Below, piece after piece: positions 8,725-17,523 of a stretch of DNA of 64,000 nucleotides (position 1 is the stretch's first letter; each line of letters starts with the position of its first letter). This DNA comes from CBDCKN01 sp965219035 (GTDB lineage: Bacteria; Gemmatimonadota; Gemmatimonadetes; Longimicrobiales; Gaopeijiaceae), in the NCBI GenBank assembly GCA_965219035.1, contig CBDCMR010000004.1, positions 558,001 to 622,000 on the forward strand, written 5' to 3'. Position numbers and translations under genes: made by a program. The notes beneath the pieces are model-generated. The model was not told where the DNA came from. It saw nothing but the letters and a program-made list of their open reading frames with translations, and made no database searches.

Positions 8725-10091
8725 CGGGCACGGACCCGTCCCAAGCCGGAACCTCCCAACCCCAGCTCCGGCGATCACTGGGCACGTTCGACGGTGTGGC
8801 CCTGCTGGTCGGCATCGTCATCGGCTCCGGGATCTACACGACGCCATCCCTCATCGCCCCCTACTTCGATTCGTTCGCGTCGGTCCTGACGGTCTGGCTC
8901 GCCGTAGGCGTCTTCGTGATGATCGGCGGGCTCATCTACGCGGAGCTGGGCACACGACTGCCCACCACGGGCGGAGAGTACGTCTACATCACGCGCTGCT
9001 TCGGGCCCTTCGCCGGCTTCATGTTCGGCTGGGCCCAGCTCTTCATCATCCGGACCAGCCCGGCGGCGGGACTCGCCATCATCGCGGCCCACTACGTGGG
9101 GGTGCTCATCGAGCTGAGCCCGCGGGCGCACACGGCGGTGGCCCTGGGCATCATCGCCGCCCTGGGCGTCTTCAACTACGTGGGCATCAACTGGGCGAGC
9201 CTCTTCCAGAACATCACGACGGTCATCAAGGTGGGCTTCCTCGCTCTCTTCGCCGCGGTGGGCGTGGCCCTCATGAGTGGGGTGCCCAACCTGCTGGGAG
9301 CGTATCTGGCCCCCACCACTGGCCTCGGCCCGACGGGCAACGTGATCGCGGCCCTGATGCTGATCATCTTTACGCATACGGGATGGGACAGGGTGGGCTA
9401 CGTAGCCGGCGAGATGAACGACCCCCGGAAGGTCATTCCACGGACTATGCTGATCGGAATCGGCATCGTTCTCGGGCTCTACTGGTCCCTCAACACCGTC
9501 TACCACTACACACTCGGTATGGAGGGGATGCGGACTACGGTCACACCGGCGGCGGACGTGGCGACCGTCGTCGTGGGCTCCGTGGGCGCGACCGTCGTAG
9601 CACTGATGGCCATTATATCCGCCATCGGGAGCATTAACGGGACCATGATGTCTGCGACCCGGGTCTACTTCGCCTTGGCCCGCGACGGGCTCTTCTTCCG
9701 ATGGCTCGACTACGTGCATCCGGACTTCAGAACGCCGTCCCGGGCCATCATCGTCCACTGTGTGTGGGCGTCGGTGATCCTAGTGGCTCGCGGCTCCTTC
9801 GAATCCATCGCAGCAGGCATGGTCTTCGCCATCCTCATCTTCTACACAATGACGACCCTGGCCCTGTTCAAGCTGCGCCGAAACGAGATCGGTAGCGAAG
9901 GCGCGTTCCGGATGCCCCTCTACCCGTGGCTCCCGACCGTCTACCTGATCGGGATCGTGGGACTCCTGATGCTACGGGCCATCTTCGAGTGGGAGAAGTC
10001 TTTGGTCGACTTCGCCTTCGTGGCCACTGGCCTACCGATTAGCTTTATCTGGCTCTCGAAAAAGAGGCGGGATCATCCTTCAGAAGTTTGA
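8721..10091 (+). CDS. APC-superfamily amino acid permease
   Basis: 456 residues starting at GTG 8721, with about 12 hydrophobic segments. The first helix carries GIVIGSGIYTTPS, the substrate-binding unwound segment (GSGI) of the amino acid-polyamine-organocation family, and the body resembles the LAT subgroup. It imports or exchanges amino acids across the inner membrane; specificity cannot be read from sequence. Upstream in-frame codons to 8424 are not homologous. A class IV aminotransferase follows immediately, suggesting a shared amino-acid role. Confidence 0.82.
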   Translation: MTGTDPSQAGTSQPQLRRSLGTFDGVALLVGIVIGSGIYTTPSLIAPYFDSFASVLTVWLAVGVFVMIGGLIYAELGTRLPTTGGEYVYITRCFGPFAGFMFGWAQLFIIRTSPAAGLAIIAAHYVGVLIELSPRAHTAVALGIIAALGVFNYVGINWASLFQNITTVIKVGFLALFAAVGVALMSGVPNLLGAYLAPTTGLGPTGNVIAALMLIIFTHTGWDRVGYVAGEMNDPRKVIPRTMLIGIGIVLGLYWSLNTVYHYTLGMEGMRTTVTPAADVATVVVGSVGATVVALMAIISAIGSINGTMMSATRVYFALARDGLFFRWLDYVHPDFRTPSRAIIVHCVWASVILVARGSFESIAAGMVFAILIFYTMTTLALFKLRRNEIGSEGAFRMPLYPWLPTVYLIGIVGLLMLRAIFEWEKSLVDFAFVATGLPISFIWLSKKRRDHPSEV

Positions 10092-10992
10092 TGAGCGGAA
10101 CCGGGATCTCATCGTCAACATCGGCGGCGAGCTCGTCCATCGCGATCAGGCCGGCGTCAGCCCATTCGACAGCGTCGTGCAGGGGGGTGACGGCGTGTGG
10201 GAAGGCCTGCGGCTCTACGACGGGCGCATCTTCCGGCTGATCGAGCACCTGGACCGCCTGCGGGACTCCGCCAAGGCGCTGGCGTTCACCGACATCCCCT
10301 CCCACAAGCAGATCATCCACGAGATCCGTCGCACACTCAAGGCCAACGGCATGGTGGACGGCGTTCACGTGCGCCTCACCCTCACACGCGGCGTGAAGAT
10401 CACGTCCGGGATGGACCCGCGCCTGAACCAGTCGGGCCACACGCTCATCGTCCTCGCCGAATTCAAGTCCCCGGTCTACGACCGAGGCGGACTGTCGTTC
10501 ATTACCAGTTCCATCCGCCGCTTTCCGCCAGACTGCCTGGATCCCAAGATCCACCACAACAACCTTATCCAATCGATTCTCGCGAAGATCGAAGCCAATC
10601 ACGCCGGAGCCGACCAGGCCCTGATGCTCGACAAGAGCGGCTTCATCGCCGAGGCCCACGGCACCCACGTGTTCTTCGTGAGGCGCGACAAGGTGTTCAC
10701 CGGTACCACCGAGGCCTGCCCAGAGGGGATCACCCGGCAGACGGTGCTGGACCTCTGTGCGGCCAACGGAATCGAGCACGAGGTTGGGAGGGTCTCTCTC
10801 ACTGAAGCCTACGCCGCAGACGAGATGTTCTGTACAGGAACCATGGGAGAGCTGGTGGCAGTTACGACGTTGGATGGCCGAACGATCGGTAACGGGGAGA
10901 CTGGACCCAAGACCAAGCTCCTCTCGGAGCTGTATGCCCAGGAGACCGCCTCGAGCGGGTATCAGATTCTCACCCCGCAACCCCAGGGCTAG
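10090..10992 (+). CDS. Class IV PLP aminotransferase (BCAT / D-amino acid type); start codon unclear
   Basis: About 300 residues of homology: GELVHRDQAGVSPFDSVVQG, GVWEGLR, then DPKIHHNNLIQSILAKIEAN with the PLP lysine region, and FCTGTMGELVAV near the C-terminus. The family makes branched-chain or D-amino acids. The first conventional in-frame start is GTG 10177, which would remove about 30 conserved residues. Homology begins near 10090, inside the end of the permease gene, with no ATG/GTG/TTG in that frame; an ATG at 10091 lies in another frame. A one-base error near 10091-10100 would link it. Confidence 0.72.
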   Translation, partial: DERNRDLIVNIGGELVHRDQAGVSPFDSVVQGGDGVWEGLRLYDGRIFRLIEHLDRLRDSAKALAFTDIPSHKQIIHEIRRTLKANGMVDGVHVRLTLTRGVKITSGMDPRLNQSGHTLIVLAEFKSPVYDRGGLSFITSSIRRFPPDCLDPKIHHNNLIQSILAKIEANHAGADQALMLDKSGFIAEAHGTHVFFVRRDKVFTGTTEACPEGITRQTVLDLCAANGIEHEVGRVSLTEAYAADEMFCTGTMGELVAVTTLDGRTIGNGETGPKTKLLSELYAQETASSGYQILTPQPQG

Positions 10993-10999
10993 CCCGGCG

Positions 11000-11461
11000 A
11001 TGGGAGCGCCTGAAGCCCCCCGCCGAGTCTACCCCCCGGTGTACTTCCTGGCGGCACTCATGGCGCTCGCCGGCCTGCATTTCCTTCTGCCCGAGCTTCG
11101 CTGGCTTGGGCCTCCGGCCACATACGCCGGCGGACTCTTCGTCCTCGTCGGCCTCATTCTCGCTCTCGTCTCATCTGAGCTCTTCCGGCGAAGAGGGACG
11201 ACCATAAAGCCCTTCGAGCCGTCGACGGCTCTGGTCACTGGCGGTCCGTTTCGACTATCGCGAAACCCCATGTACCTGGGAATGGTGCTCGTGCTCCTCG
11301 GGTGCGCCATGTTCGTGGGCACGGTGTGGCCCCTCCTCGTCATCCCTCTCTTCATCTGGCTGATAACGAACCGGTTCATCGTGCACGAGGAGGAGATGAT
11401 GGAGCAGGTCTTCGGGGACGACTACCGAGAGTACCGACAGCGGACCAGTCGCTGGATTTGA
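11000..11461 (+). CDS. Isoprenylcysteine methyltransferase-like membrane protein (ICMT/PEMT family)
   Basis: 153 residues with four to five hydrophobic segments. The motif TGGPFRLSRNPMYLG and the C-terminal EEEMMEQVFGDDYREYR are the SAM-binding and cap motifs of the bacterial ICMT/phosphatidylethanolamine methyltransferase family. The enzyme methylates a small lipid-linked or thiol substrate at the membrane; the substrate is unknown. ATG 11000 lies 7 nt after the aminotransferase stop, so the two are probably co-transcribed. Confidence 0.75.
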   Translation: MGAPEAPRRVYPPVYFLAALMALAGLHFLLPELRWLGPPATYAGGLFVLVGLILALVSSELFRRRGTTIKPFEPSTALVTGGPFRLSRNPMYLGMVLVLLGCAMFVGTVWPLLVIPLFIWLITNRFIVHEEEMMEQVFGDDYREYRQRTSRWI

Positions 11462-11472
11462 GCAATGATCTC

Positions 11473-11577
11473 ATGACACCACTCGCATTTGCCATCTTCG
11501 CGCTGGTCTCCTTCCTCCTTCCGGTGCCTATCCTGGCCTGGTTCGACCGGCCCCGGGGCACCGAGGAGGGCGACTGA
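11473..11577 (+). CDS. Small single-span membrane protein
   Basis: 34 residues, nearly all one hydrophobic helix (FAIFALVSFLLPVPILAWF) with a charged C-terminus. It lies 11 nt after the methyltransferase gene and 1 nt before the next membrane protein gene, in the same strand, which favours a real small gene in the operon. No family recognised; the Shine-Dalgarno is weak. Confidence 0.45.
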   Translation: MTPLAFAIFALVSFLLPVPILAWFDRPRGTEEGD

Positions 11578-11578
11578 C

Positions 11579-12130
11579 ATGTATGCTGGACACTTCGCGG
11601 CGGGCCTGGCCCTGAAGGGCCGCGTGCCGAGTGCTCCCACATGGGGGATTCTGCTGGGCGTTGGAGTGCTGGACATCCTCTTCGGCCCCTTGGTTCTGGC
11701 CGGCATAGAGCAGGTATCCATTACGCCCGGGCAGTCGCCGGGCTTCTCACTGGACCACATCGACTGGTCCCACTCGCTGTTGACGTCGGTGGTCTGGTCC
11801 TTCCTGTTCGCCCTTCTCTTTCTCAGATGGGGGCGAACGGTGGCTTGGGTCACAGGCCTCGCGGTCTTTTCGCACTTCGTGCTGGACTTAGTCATGCATC
11901 CCGCGGATCTCGCACTGTGGCCGGGCTCCGACGTGCACCTCGGCCTGGGCCTGTGGCGATCCCTGCCCACCGGGTGGTGGTTCGTCGAGCTGGCTTTGAT
12001 CGGAGCATGTCTCAGCTACTACTGGAAGCGCTCCCGAGAAAGCCGCTCCTTCGGAGGGAGGGCCCTCTGTGTGGTGGTAACGGTGCTGGTCCTTCACGTC
12101 CTGAACTCGCCTTGGCTTTCGGCTCTCTGA
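11579..12130 (+). CDS. Polytopic membrane protein, possible YdjM/metal-dependent hydrolase-like
   Basis: 183 residues with about five hydrophobic segments. Conserved-looking polar residues sit between them: GHFAAG near the start, LDHIDWSHSLL and FSHFVLDLVMHP in the middle. This spacing of H and D residues near membrane helices recalls the membrane-bound metal-dependent hydrolase (YdjM) fold, but the match is weak. It follows the 34-residue gene by 1 nt. Confidence 0.6.
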   Translation: MYAGHFAAGLALKGRVPSAPTWGILLGVGVLDILFGPLVLAGIEQVSITPGQSPGFSLDHIDWSHSLLTSVVWSFLFALLFLRWGRTVAWVTGLAVFSHFVLDLVMHPADLALWPGSDVHLGLGLWRSLPTGWWFVELALIGACLSYYWKRSRESRSFGGRALCVVVTVLVLHVLNSPWLSAL

Positions 12131-12399
12131 TCGGCGAGCTCTCCGCATCGCTCCGCCCACAGCAACGCCGAGTACTATTCGTATCTGGTCACCTGGCGAG
12201 GCCTGAGGCTCTAAGCCCTGGTGATGCAGCAGGGAGAGTCGTTCGCCGTAGCCGCGCTCCCATAGGGAACCCTTGCACAAGTCTGGTGGGCCTCGCGACA
12301 CACGCTTTCGGCACCTTGCCATCACCCTGATGCACTCACACCTTGTCTACAATCCGGCGGGAGGTGCGGAAGCGTCCACGCCAGTGCCAGGAGGTCACC

Positions 12400-12960
12400 A
12401 TGGTCCCCTTGATGTCGTTCTGGATCCCCATCTTGCTCTCGGCCGTGATCGTGTTCGTCGCCAGCTCGGCCATCCACATGTTCCTGACGTACCACAAGGG
12501 GGACTTCGGGCAGGTCCCGTCGGAGGACGGGGTTCGGGAAGCGCTCCGGGGTGCCAACATCCCTCCCGGGGACTACGTCATCCCCTACGCCGGCAGCGCA
12601 AAGGCGATGGGCGAGCCCGAGTTCCTCGAGAAGGCGACCGAGGGTACCAATGCCTTCCTGACCGTCATCCCCAATGGCGTCCCCAGGATGGGGGCGAGCT
12701 TGGCGCAGTGGTTCGTCTACTGCATTGTCGTTGGGATCTTCGCCGCCTACGTGGCAGGCCACGCCGTCGAGCCGGGGGCCGAATATCTGCCCGTCTTCCG
12801 GTACGTGGGGACCACCGCATTCGTGGGTTATGCGCTGGCACTGCCCCAGAACTCGATCTGGTACCACCGAAACTGGAGCGCGACCCTCAGGTCGATGTTC
12901 GACGGGCTGGTGTACGCGCTCCTGACTGCCGGAACGTTCGGATGGCTCTGGCCCTCCTGA
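12400..12960 (+). CDS. Hypothetical inner membrane protein
   Basis: 186 residues, ATG 12400 preceded by a strong AGGAGGTCACC. An N-terminal hydrophobic segment (PILLSAVIVFVASSAIHMFL) is followed by a soluble loop with PSEDGVREALRGANIPPGDY and then two or three further hydrophobic segments. I recall similar hypothetical proteins in Gemmatimonadota and Acidobacteriota genomes, but no function. The preceding 270 bp show no other gene. Confidence 0.65.
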   Translation: MVPLMSFWIPILLSAVIVFVASSAIHMFLTYHKGDFGQVPSEDGVREALRGANIPPGDYVIPYAGSAKAMGEPEFLEKATEGTNAFLTVIPNGVPRMGASLAQWFVYCIVVGIFAAYVAGHAVEPGAEYLPVFRYVGTTAFVGYALALPQNSIWYHRNWSATLRSMFDGLVYALLTAGTFGWLWPS

Positions 12961-12989
12961 GGGCTCGAAGGCCAGGCAGATACTCCGGA

Positions 12990-13829
12990 TCAGGCCGGGC
13001 GCTCTCCCTCGATGGTGACGCGGTATCCGGATCGGGTCTGGGGCCAGTAGTCCCAGATCGCCAGATGCTGGGTCCAGCGGTTGTCCCAGAAGGCGATGGA
13101 GTGGGGCTCCCAGCGGAATCGGCACTGGAATTCTCCCCGTTGGACGTGCCGGTAGAGGAAGTCGAGGATCGCGTCGCTCTCGGCTTTGGGCAGGCCAACG
13201 AGGTGCGTGGTGAAGATCTCGTTGACGAAGAGGGCCTTCCTCCCGGTCACGGGATGTGATCGGACTACGGGGTGCTCGGCCTTGGGGTACTCGCGCCCTC
13301 CTTCGTCACGACCGATGAGCGCGTTCACCTCCTGATAGTACGGTCCGCCGTCGTGAATCGCCGTCAACCCCTGCAAGAGGCTCTTCATGGGTCCGGAGAG
13401 GGCGTCGTACGCCGCGTACATGCTGGCGAAGAGCGTGTCGCCCCCGGAGTCCGGCACCGTGAACAGGCGGAGGATCGAGCCCAGAGGGGGCTCTTGGGTA
13501 CAGGACACATCGGAGTGCCAGCGCTCCCCCGCCACCCGTTTGGACGACTCGTCGGAGTGGATGATCATGACCTCGGGATGTCCCTCGAGCCCGGGGTCGT
13601 TGGGATGCACGACCAGCTCTCCGAACCACCTTCCCAGGGCCTTCTGGTGCTCCACCGTGATTTCCTGGTCCCGGAAAAAGATCACCTGATGAGCCGTGAG
13701 CGCGTCCTGAATCTCCTGGACGGTGACCTCGTCCAGCGGCTCGTCGAGATACACGCCTTCGATTTCGGCCCCGATGACCGGCGTGACGGGACGGACCGAG
13801 ATGCGTTCGTAAGTGGTCCCTTCGCTCAT
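12990..13829 (-). CDS. TauD/TfdA-family Fe(II)/2-oxoglutarate dioxygenase
   Basis: 279 residues. The non-haem iron facial triad is visible as ERWHSDVSC (H-x-D) and the distal histidine in WDNRWTQHLAIWDY, with the 2-oxoglutarate-binding arginine in GYRVTIEGERPA at the end. The family hydroxylates taurine, sulfonates, phenoxyacetates and similar compounds; the substrate here is unknown. Its ATG overlaps the stop of the upstream M28 peptidase gene by 4 nt, so the two were one transcript. Confidence 0.85.
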   Translation of the reverse strand: MSEGTTYERISVRPVTPVIGAEIEGVYLDEPLDEVTVQEIQDALTAHQVIFFRDQEITVEHQKALGRWFGELVVHPNDPGLEGHPEVMIIHSDESSKRVAGERWHSDVSCTQEPPLGSILRLFTVPDSGGDTLFASMYAAYDALSGPMKSLLQGLTAIHDGGPYYQEVNALIGRDEGGREYPKAEHPVVRSHPVTGRKALFVNEIFTTHLVGLPKAESDAILDFLYRHVQRGEFQCRFRWEPHSIAFWDNRWTQHLAIWDYWPQTRSGYRVTIEGERPA

Positions 13830-15450
13830 GGCTCCGAGCCCTCGGCAACCCTGCCTGTGTGGCGATCATAGACCGGCCTGCCGTCGGCGTCGGCGAGTCT
13901 CCAGCTCGTCCGGTGAACCAGTCGCACGATAGTCTCCATCTTGCCGTACTCGATCCGATCGGGTGTGTCGTTGACGGTATGATAGTCGGGATGCAGCCCT
14001 GTGTGGAAGAAGAGAGCCGGGACGCCGCGCTGCAGGAACGGCCACTGGTCGCTGCGACGGAGCAGGTTGGAGGCGTTGTTGTCGTAGTCGAGCTCGAGCT
14101 CTAGTCCGTGGGCTTCGTTTGCCGCCTCGACGGCCGCCCTCAGATCGGCGCTGAAGGTGTGGCCCAGGATATTGATGGCGTTGGCGTTGGAATCGCCCGT
14201 CTGGACCTCCAGGCCCCTGAAGCGCCTACCCCCGTCCTCCGGTACCTCCTCGTTCCTCCCGATCATGTCCATGTTGAGAACCGCCGCGATGTCCTCCAGG
14301 GGCGCATAGGGTCGCTCCGTGTGATACCAAGCGCCCAGCAGACCCCGCTCCTCGGCGTCCCAGGCCGCGAAGAGCACCGAGCGCCGGGGTCTCCGTCCGT
14401 CCCGCACCGCCTCGGCATACGCCCCGGCGATCTCCAGGAGGCCCACGATCCCCGAGCCGTCGTCGTCGGCTCCGTTGAAGATGTCCTCCCCGTTGGCGCC
14501 GTCGTGGTCGTGATGGGCGGAGAGGACGACCACCTCGTCACGCAGGTCCGGATCGCTCCCACGGATGAGGCCGAGCACGTTGCGCGCCCCGGTCGTGTGA
14601 CGTTCCACAGACGCATCGATGGAGACGACGGGTCCCGGAAGCTCCATGGCTCCAAGTCCATTGGAGGTCTCGGATGCCATGGCCAGGTCCTGCAGCGTCC
14701 GGCCCGTGCCTGCCGCGAGCCGCTCAGCCAACTCCGCGGAGATCTGCGCTGCGGGAATGCGGATCCTCTCCATCCGCACCGCCAGAGTAAAGCGCTCGAT
14801 CCGCCGGGGGGTGCTGGGCCAGTAGTCCCGTGCCGTTTGGGCGAAGTCGGAGGAGTCGGGGCGATTGTGTACGTCCCGCACGAAGAGGATTCCCGTCGCC
14901 CCCGTGCCTGTGCCGCCAACGTCTTTCGCCAAGTGGCCGACGCTTCGGCCGTCACCACGCCGTCGAAGGGACTCTCGGGGTCCGCCACGCCCGGCTCACG
15001 CTCCAGAACCAACACGATCTTCCCCGAGACGTCCTGATCGCCGTAGTCGTCGTATGACAGGCGGGGCTCGATGATGCCGAAGCCCGCGAAGGCGAGCTCG
15101 CCACTGGCCGAAGTGGAAGCGCTGAAGTTGAGCGGGTAGAAGCCGTCGCCGGGCTCGCGTGAGCGGCCTGTGAAGCCGCCCCCCTCGACCCTGAGGCGGT
15201 TCCCGTCTCCCAGGGAGAACCAGTTCAACTCGAAGGGCTGGAAGAAGGACCCGTCCTCACCGGCCGGCTCCAGGCCCAGGCTGTCGAAGCGCGCGGCGAT
15301 GAACTCCGCCGCCCGCTCGATCTCGGATGTTCCCACGAGGCGGCCGCGCATCCCATCCCCCGCGAGAAAGTGCAGGTCGGCGCTCAGCTCTTCGGCCCGG
15401 ATGGAGTCATTGTGGGGAGCGGGGTCCGACGGCTCGCACGCCCAGACCAT
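13826..15450 (-). pseudogene. M28-family metallopeptidase lipoprotein, frameshifted and IS-disrupted at the 5' end
   Basis: Two minus-strand frames together encode one M28 aminopeptidase: the N-terminal PA-like part from ATG 15450 (LHFLAGDGMRGRLVG onward to WRKTLAAQARG) and the zinc domain with SAHHDHDG, NGADDDGSG, DAEERGLLG and NMDMIGRN in the second frame. They join at ARG / ATGILFVRD, at a run of five C (+ strand 14899-14903); six would restore the frame. The hydrophobic part of a lipoprotein signal (PLTATVLMVWAC) continues upstream of the ATG but is cut by the IS481 end at about 15470, so export is probably lost. Confidence 0.72.
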
Positions 15451-15469
15451 CAGAACGGTGGCGGTGAGC

Positions 15470-16786
15470 GGTAAAGGACCTGGGTAACAGTTAAGTCAAG
15501 AGACCTGAGTAACAGTTCTCCGTCCTTTGCAAGTGCCTCCAGTTCGTCTCTTCCCTCGTCCGAGGGAGTCGAAGATGAGGCGTTTGGGTTCAACAAAGCG
15601 TCCTAGCCAGATGGGTCCGAAGTAGACCTCAAAGAGACCGTGGTCAATCTCTTCCAGTCCGACTTCATGCCCAGCGAAGAGTCGGCCGACGGGCACACGG
15701 TCCCCGTACCAGCGGATGCCACCGTTCGTGCTGACGAGCCGGGTCTCGAAGTGGCCCGGATACGTGACCGGGTCGAGTTGCTTCGGGAAGGGTCGAGGTG
15801 AGGGTCGGTAGAGATTGGAGGGCACGGCACCGTCCAACGCCTCGTGAGGCCGGACTTCGTTGTAGAGCTTCCTGAATCTTCGAAACGCTTGCTGCTGGGT
15901 CCGCATGTTGGAGCTCGGAGGTCGGGTGGTACGCCTCTTTAGCACCAGGTGCATGTTCTCGTGCTTGCCGTTCTGCTGAGGGCAGCCAGGCTCGATGAGC
16001 TCAGGCAGAATGCCCACCTGAATGAACCACACGGACAGCCGAGAGAGACGGCCTAGTGCGTTCGAAGCGAAGGGAGTGCCGTTGTCCGTACGGATCCGTT
16101 CGGGTAGACCGTGTTGGCGAAATAGCCGCGTGAACACTGGGATCACGCCGTCGATTGTCACGTCCGGACGACCCCAACACTCCAGTACGAACCTCGAATG
16201 CATGTCCTGCACAGTAAGCGGGTAGCACAGCTCACCGTCACCCATCGGGAACTCGCCCTTGAAGTCGGCCGTCCACGTCCCGTTCGGTTCAGATGCGTTG
16301 GTATCGGGTCGACCCGGGTGCCAGCGGCGCACCCTTCGCCGACGCCTCGGCACCAGGTCGTGACGCACCAGGATGTTGTGCATCGTCTGTCGTGAGGGCA
16401 GTGCTAGCTCCGGCCGATGCGTCTGCAGGTACCACCGGATCTTCTTCGGCCCGAAGTCGTCATACTTGCGTCTAACCTCGAGGATCGTCTCGACCACCTC
16501 ACTAGGCGTAGCCCATGGGCAATGCCCGGGTCGACTCGCTCGATTCTCCAGACCTGCTGGCCCGGCTCGCCGCCATCGATCCATCCACTTGTAGCCCGTC
16601 TTGCGACTAATCCCGTATCGATCGCACACCGCAGCAAAGCTCCGAAGACTGCGATGGGCTTCTTCGATAAACCGCGTTCTCTCTTCCATGACATGAGTCT
16701 CCTCGAACGGCATCGGCCTCCTCCTTTCAGAGGTGCCGACTGTAACCCATGTCCCTTTACTTAAGTGTGTACCATGTCTCTTTACC
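15470..16786 (-). mobile_element. IS481-family insertion sequence
   Basis: A complete element of about 1.3 kb. Imperfect terminal inverted repeats begin GGTAAAG at 15470 and end CTTTACC at 16786; each end holds two copies of a motif like GACMTGGGTAACAGT about 30 bp apart, probably transposase binding sites. No convincing target duplication is visible. The left end interrupts the signal peptide region of the M28 peptidase gene. Confidence 0.75.
15496..16713 (-). CDS. IS481-family DDE transposase
   Basis: 405 residues. An N-terminal helix-turn-helix (VCDRYGISRKTGYKWMDRW) is followed by an rve integrase core with the DDE residues in TWTADFKGEF, IRTDNGTPF and NGKHENMHL. The start ATG at 16713 has AAAGGAGGAGG 6 nt upstream; the longer frame to 16959 runs through the terminal repeat and is not real. 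The frame is intact, so the element may be active. Confidence 0.9.
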   Translation of the reverse strand: MPFEETHVMEERTRFIEEAHRSLRSFAAVCDRYGISRKTGYKWMDRWRRAGPAGLENRASRPGHCPWATPSEVVETILEVRRKYDDFGPKKIRWYLQTHRPELALPSRQTMHNILVRHDLVPRRRRRVRRWHPGRPDTNASEPNGTWTADFKGEFPMGDGELCYPLTVQDMHSRFVLECWGRPDVTIDGVIPVFTRLFRQHGLPERIRTDNGTPFASNALGRLSRLSVWFIQVGILPELIEPGCPQQNGKHENMHLVLKRRTTRPPSSNMRTQQQAFRRFRKLYNEVRPHEALDGAVPSNLYRPSPRPFPKQLDPVTYPGHFETRLVSTNGGIRWYGDRVPVGRLFAGHEVGLEEIDHGLFEVYFGPIWLGRFVEPKRLIFDSLGRGKRRTGGTCKGRRTVTQVS

Positions 16787-16824
16787 GGACCCTTCCACTC
16801 CCGTCGTGGACGTACGGGGTAATC

Positions 16825-16853
16825 TTGATTAGCGTTACCGTACTTGGTAACAT
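16825..16853 (+). promoter_or_regulatory. Promoter with embedded palindromic operator before the DUF4160 gene
   Basis: TTGATT (16825-16830) and TAACAT (16848-16853) are spaced by 17 bp. Between and over the -10 lies a perfect inverted repeat GTTACC-6-GGTAAC (16834-16851). The expected transcription start is at or next to ATG 16859, so the message may be leaderless. A palindrome on the -10 suggests autorepression, possibly by the helix-turn-helix protein of the same pair. Confidence 0.5.
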
Positions 16854-16858
16854 ATCCG

Positions 16859-17053
16859 ATGGGCAAGATCCGACGGGGCGGCTTCGTGTTCGTGACATGG
16901 AAAAGTGACCATAGCCCCCGCCACGTACACGTATACCGAGACGGAACGCTCGTCCTCAAATGGGACCTTGAAAGTCACGTGCCCATGAAGGGCAAGTCCA
17001 CGAAGCGGATCGTTCGTCTGATAGCGGAGCTGAGCGAGGAAGGTCTACTGTGA
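16859..17053 (+). CDS. DUF4160-family small protein
   Basis: 64 residues. FVFVTWKSDHSPRHVHVYRDG matches the DUF4160 pattern (a short beta protein with HxHV). DUF4160 genes commonly sit beside DUF2442 genes and the pair is suspected to act like a toxin-antitoxin module; no activity is established. A TTG at 16844 is an alternative start but lies within the operator. The stop overlaps the following ATG or GTG by 4 nt. Confidence 0.65.
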   Translation: MGKIRRGGFVFVTWKSDHSPRHVHVYRDGTLVLKWDLESHVPMKGKSTKRIVRLIAELSEEGLL

Positions 17054-17523
17054 AGATCGAGAACGTGAGGGCAAACAACCGTAGGAAGGCTTTCGACATC
17101 GAGACCCGTGCGGGCGCCTACACCTTTCCGTATGCGCTCCTCGAGCTACGACCGAGTCCAAAGAACCGGATCACTGAAGCCTTTCCGGATGAGGACCTGG
17201 GTAGGGAGGGCTTCACATATCGTCTTGCCAACGGAAGCGAAGACACCATCCACCTCGATGCCGTGCTCGAATACAATCAAGATCCCGGTTACCTCAACGA
17301 TCTCTTGCTCCACCGCTTGACTCTGGAAGCGCAGAAGGCTGTGGAGTCCAGCGACCTGAGTAAGCGAGAACTCATTCGACGCCTCGGCACCTCCGCGAGT
17401 CAGTTTTACCGCCTTCTGGACTCGACCTATTCCAAGAAATCCGTGGGTCAGATGCTCGCCTTACTCCACCTTCTTGGGCGTGACGTCAATGTCGTGGTCT
17501 CACCGCAGAGGAGTCCCGCCTGA
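17050..17523 (+). CDS. DUF2442-like protein with C-terminal helix-turn-helix
   Basis: 157 residues starting at GTG 17050, overlapping the DUF4160 stop. The N-terminal half resembles DUF2442-type domains that adjust to ligand or partner (FPYALLELRPS, DEDLGREGFTYRLANG). The C-terminal part contains a predicted helix-turn-helix (LSKRELIRRLGTSASQFYRL). By analogy with antitoxins it may bind the palindrome at 16834-16851 and repress the pair. This is inference from arrangement. Confidence 0.6.
   Translation: MKIENVRANNRRKAFDIETRAGAYTFPYALLELRPSPKNRITEAFPDEDLGREGFTYRLANGSEDTIHLDAVLEYNQDPGYLNDLLLHRLTLEAQKAVESSDLSKRELIRRLGTSASQFYRLLDSTYSKKSVGQMLALLHLLGRDVNVVVSPQRSPA

Noticed and set aside
12273..13259. 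328-codon + strand frame over the membrane protein and dioxygenase genes
   Set aside because: It spans two genes in the wrong frame or strand and has shadow composition.
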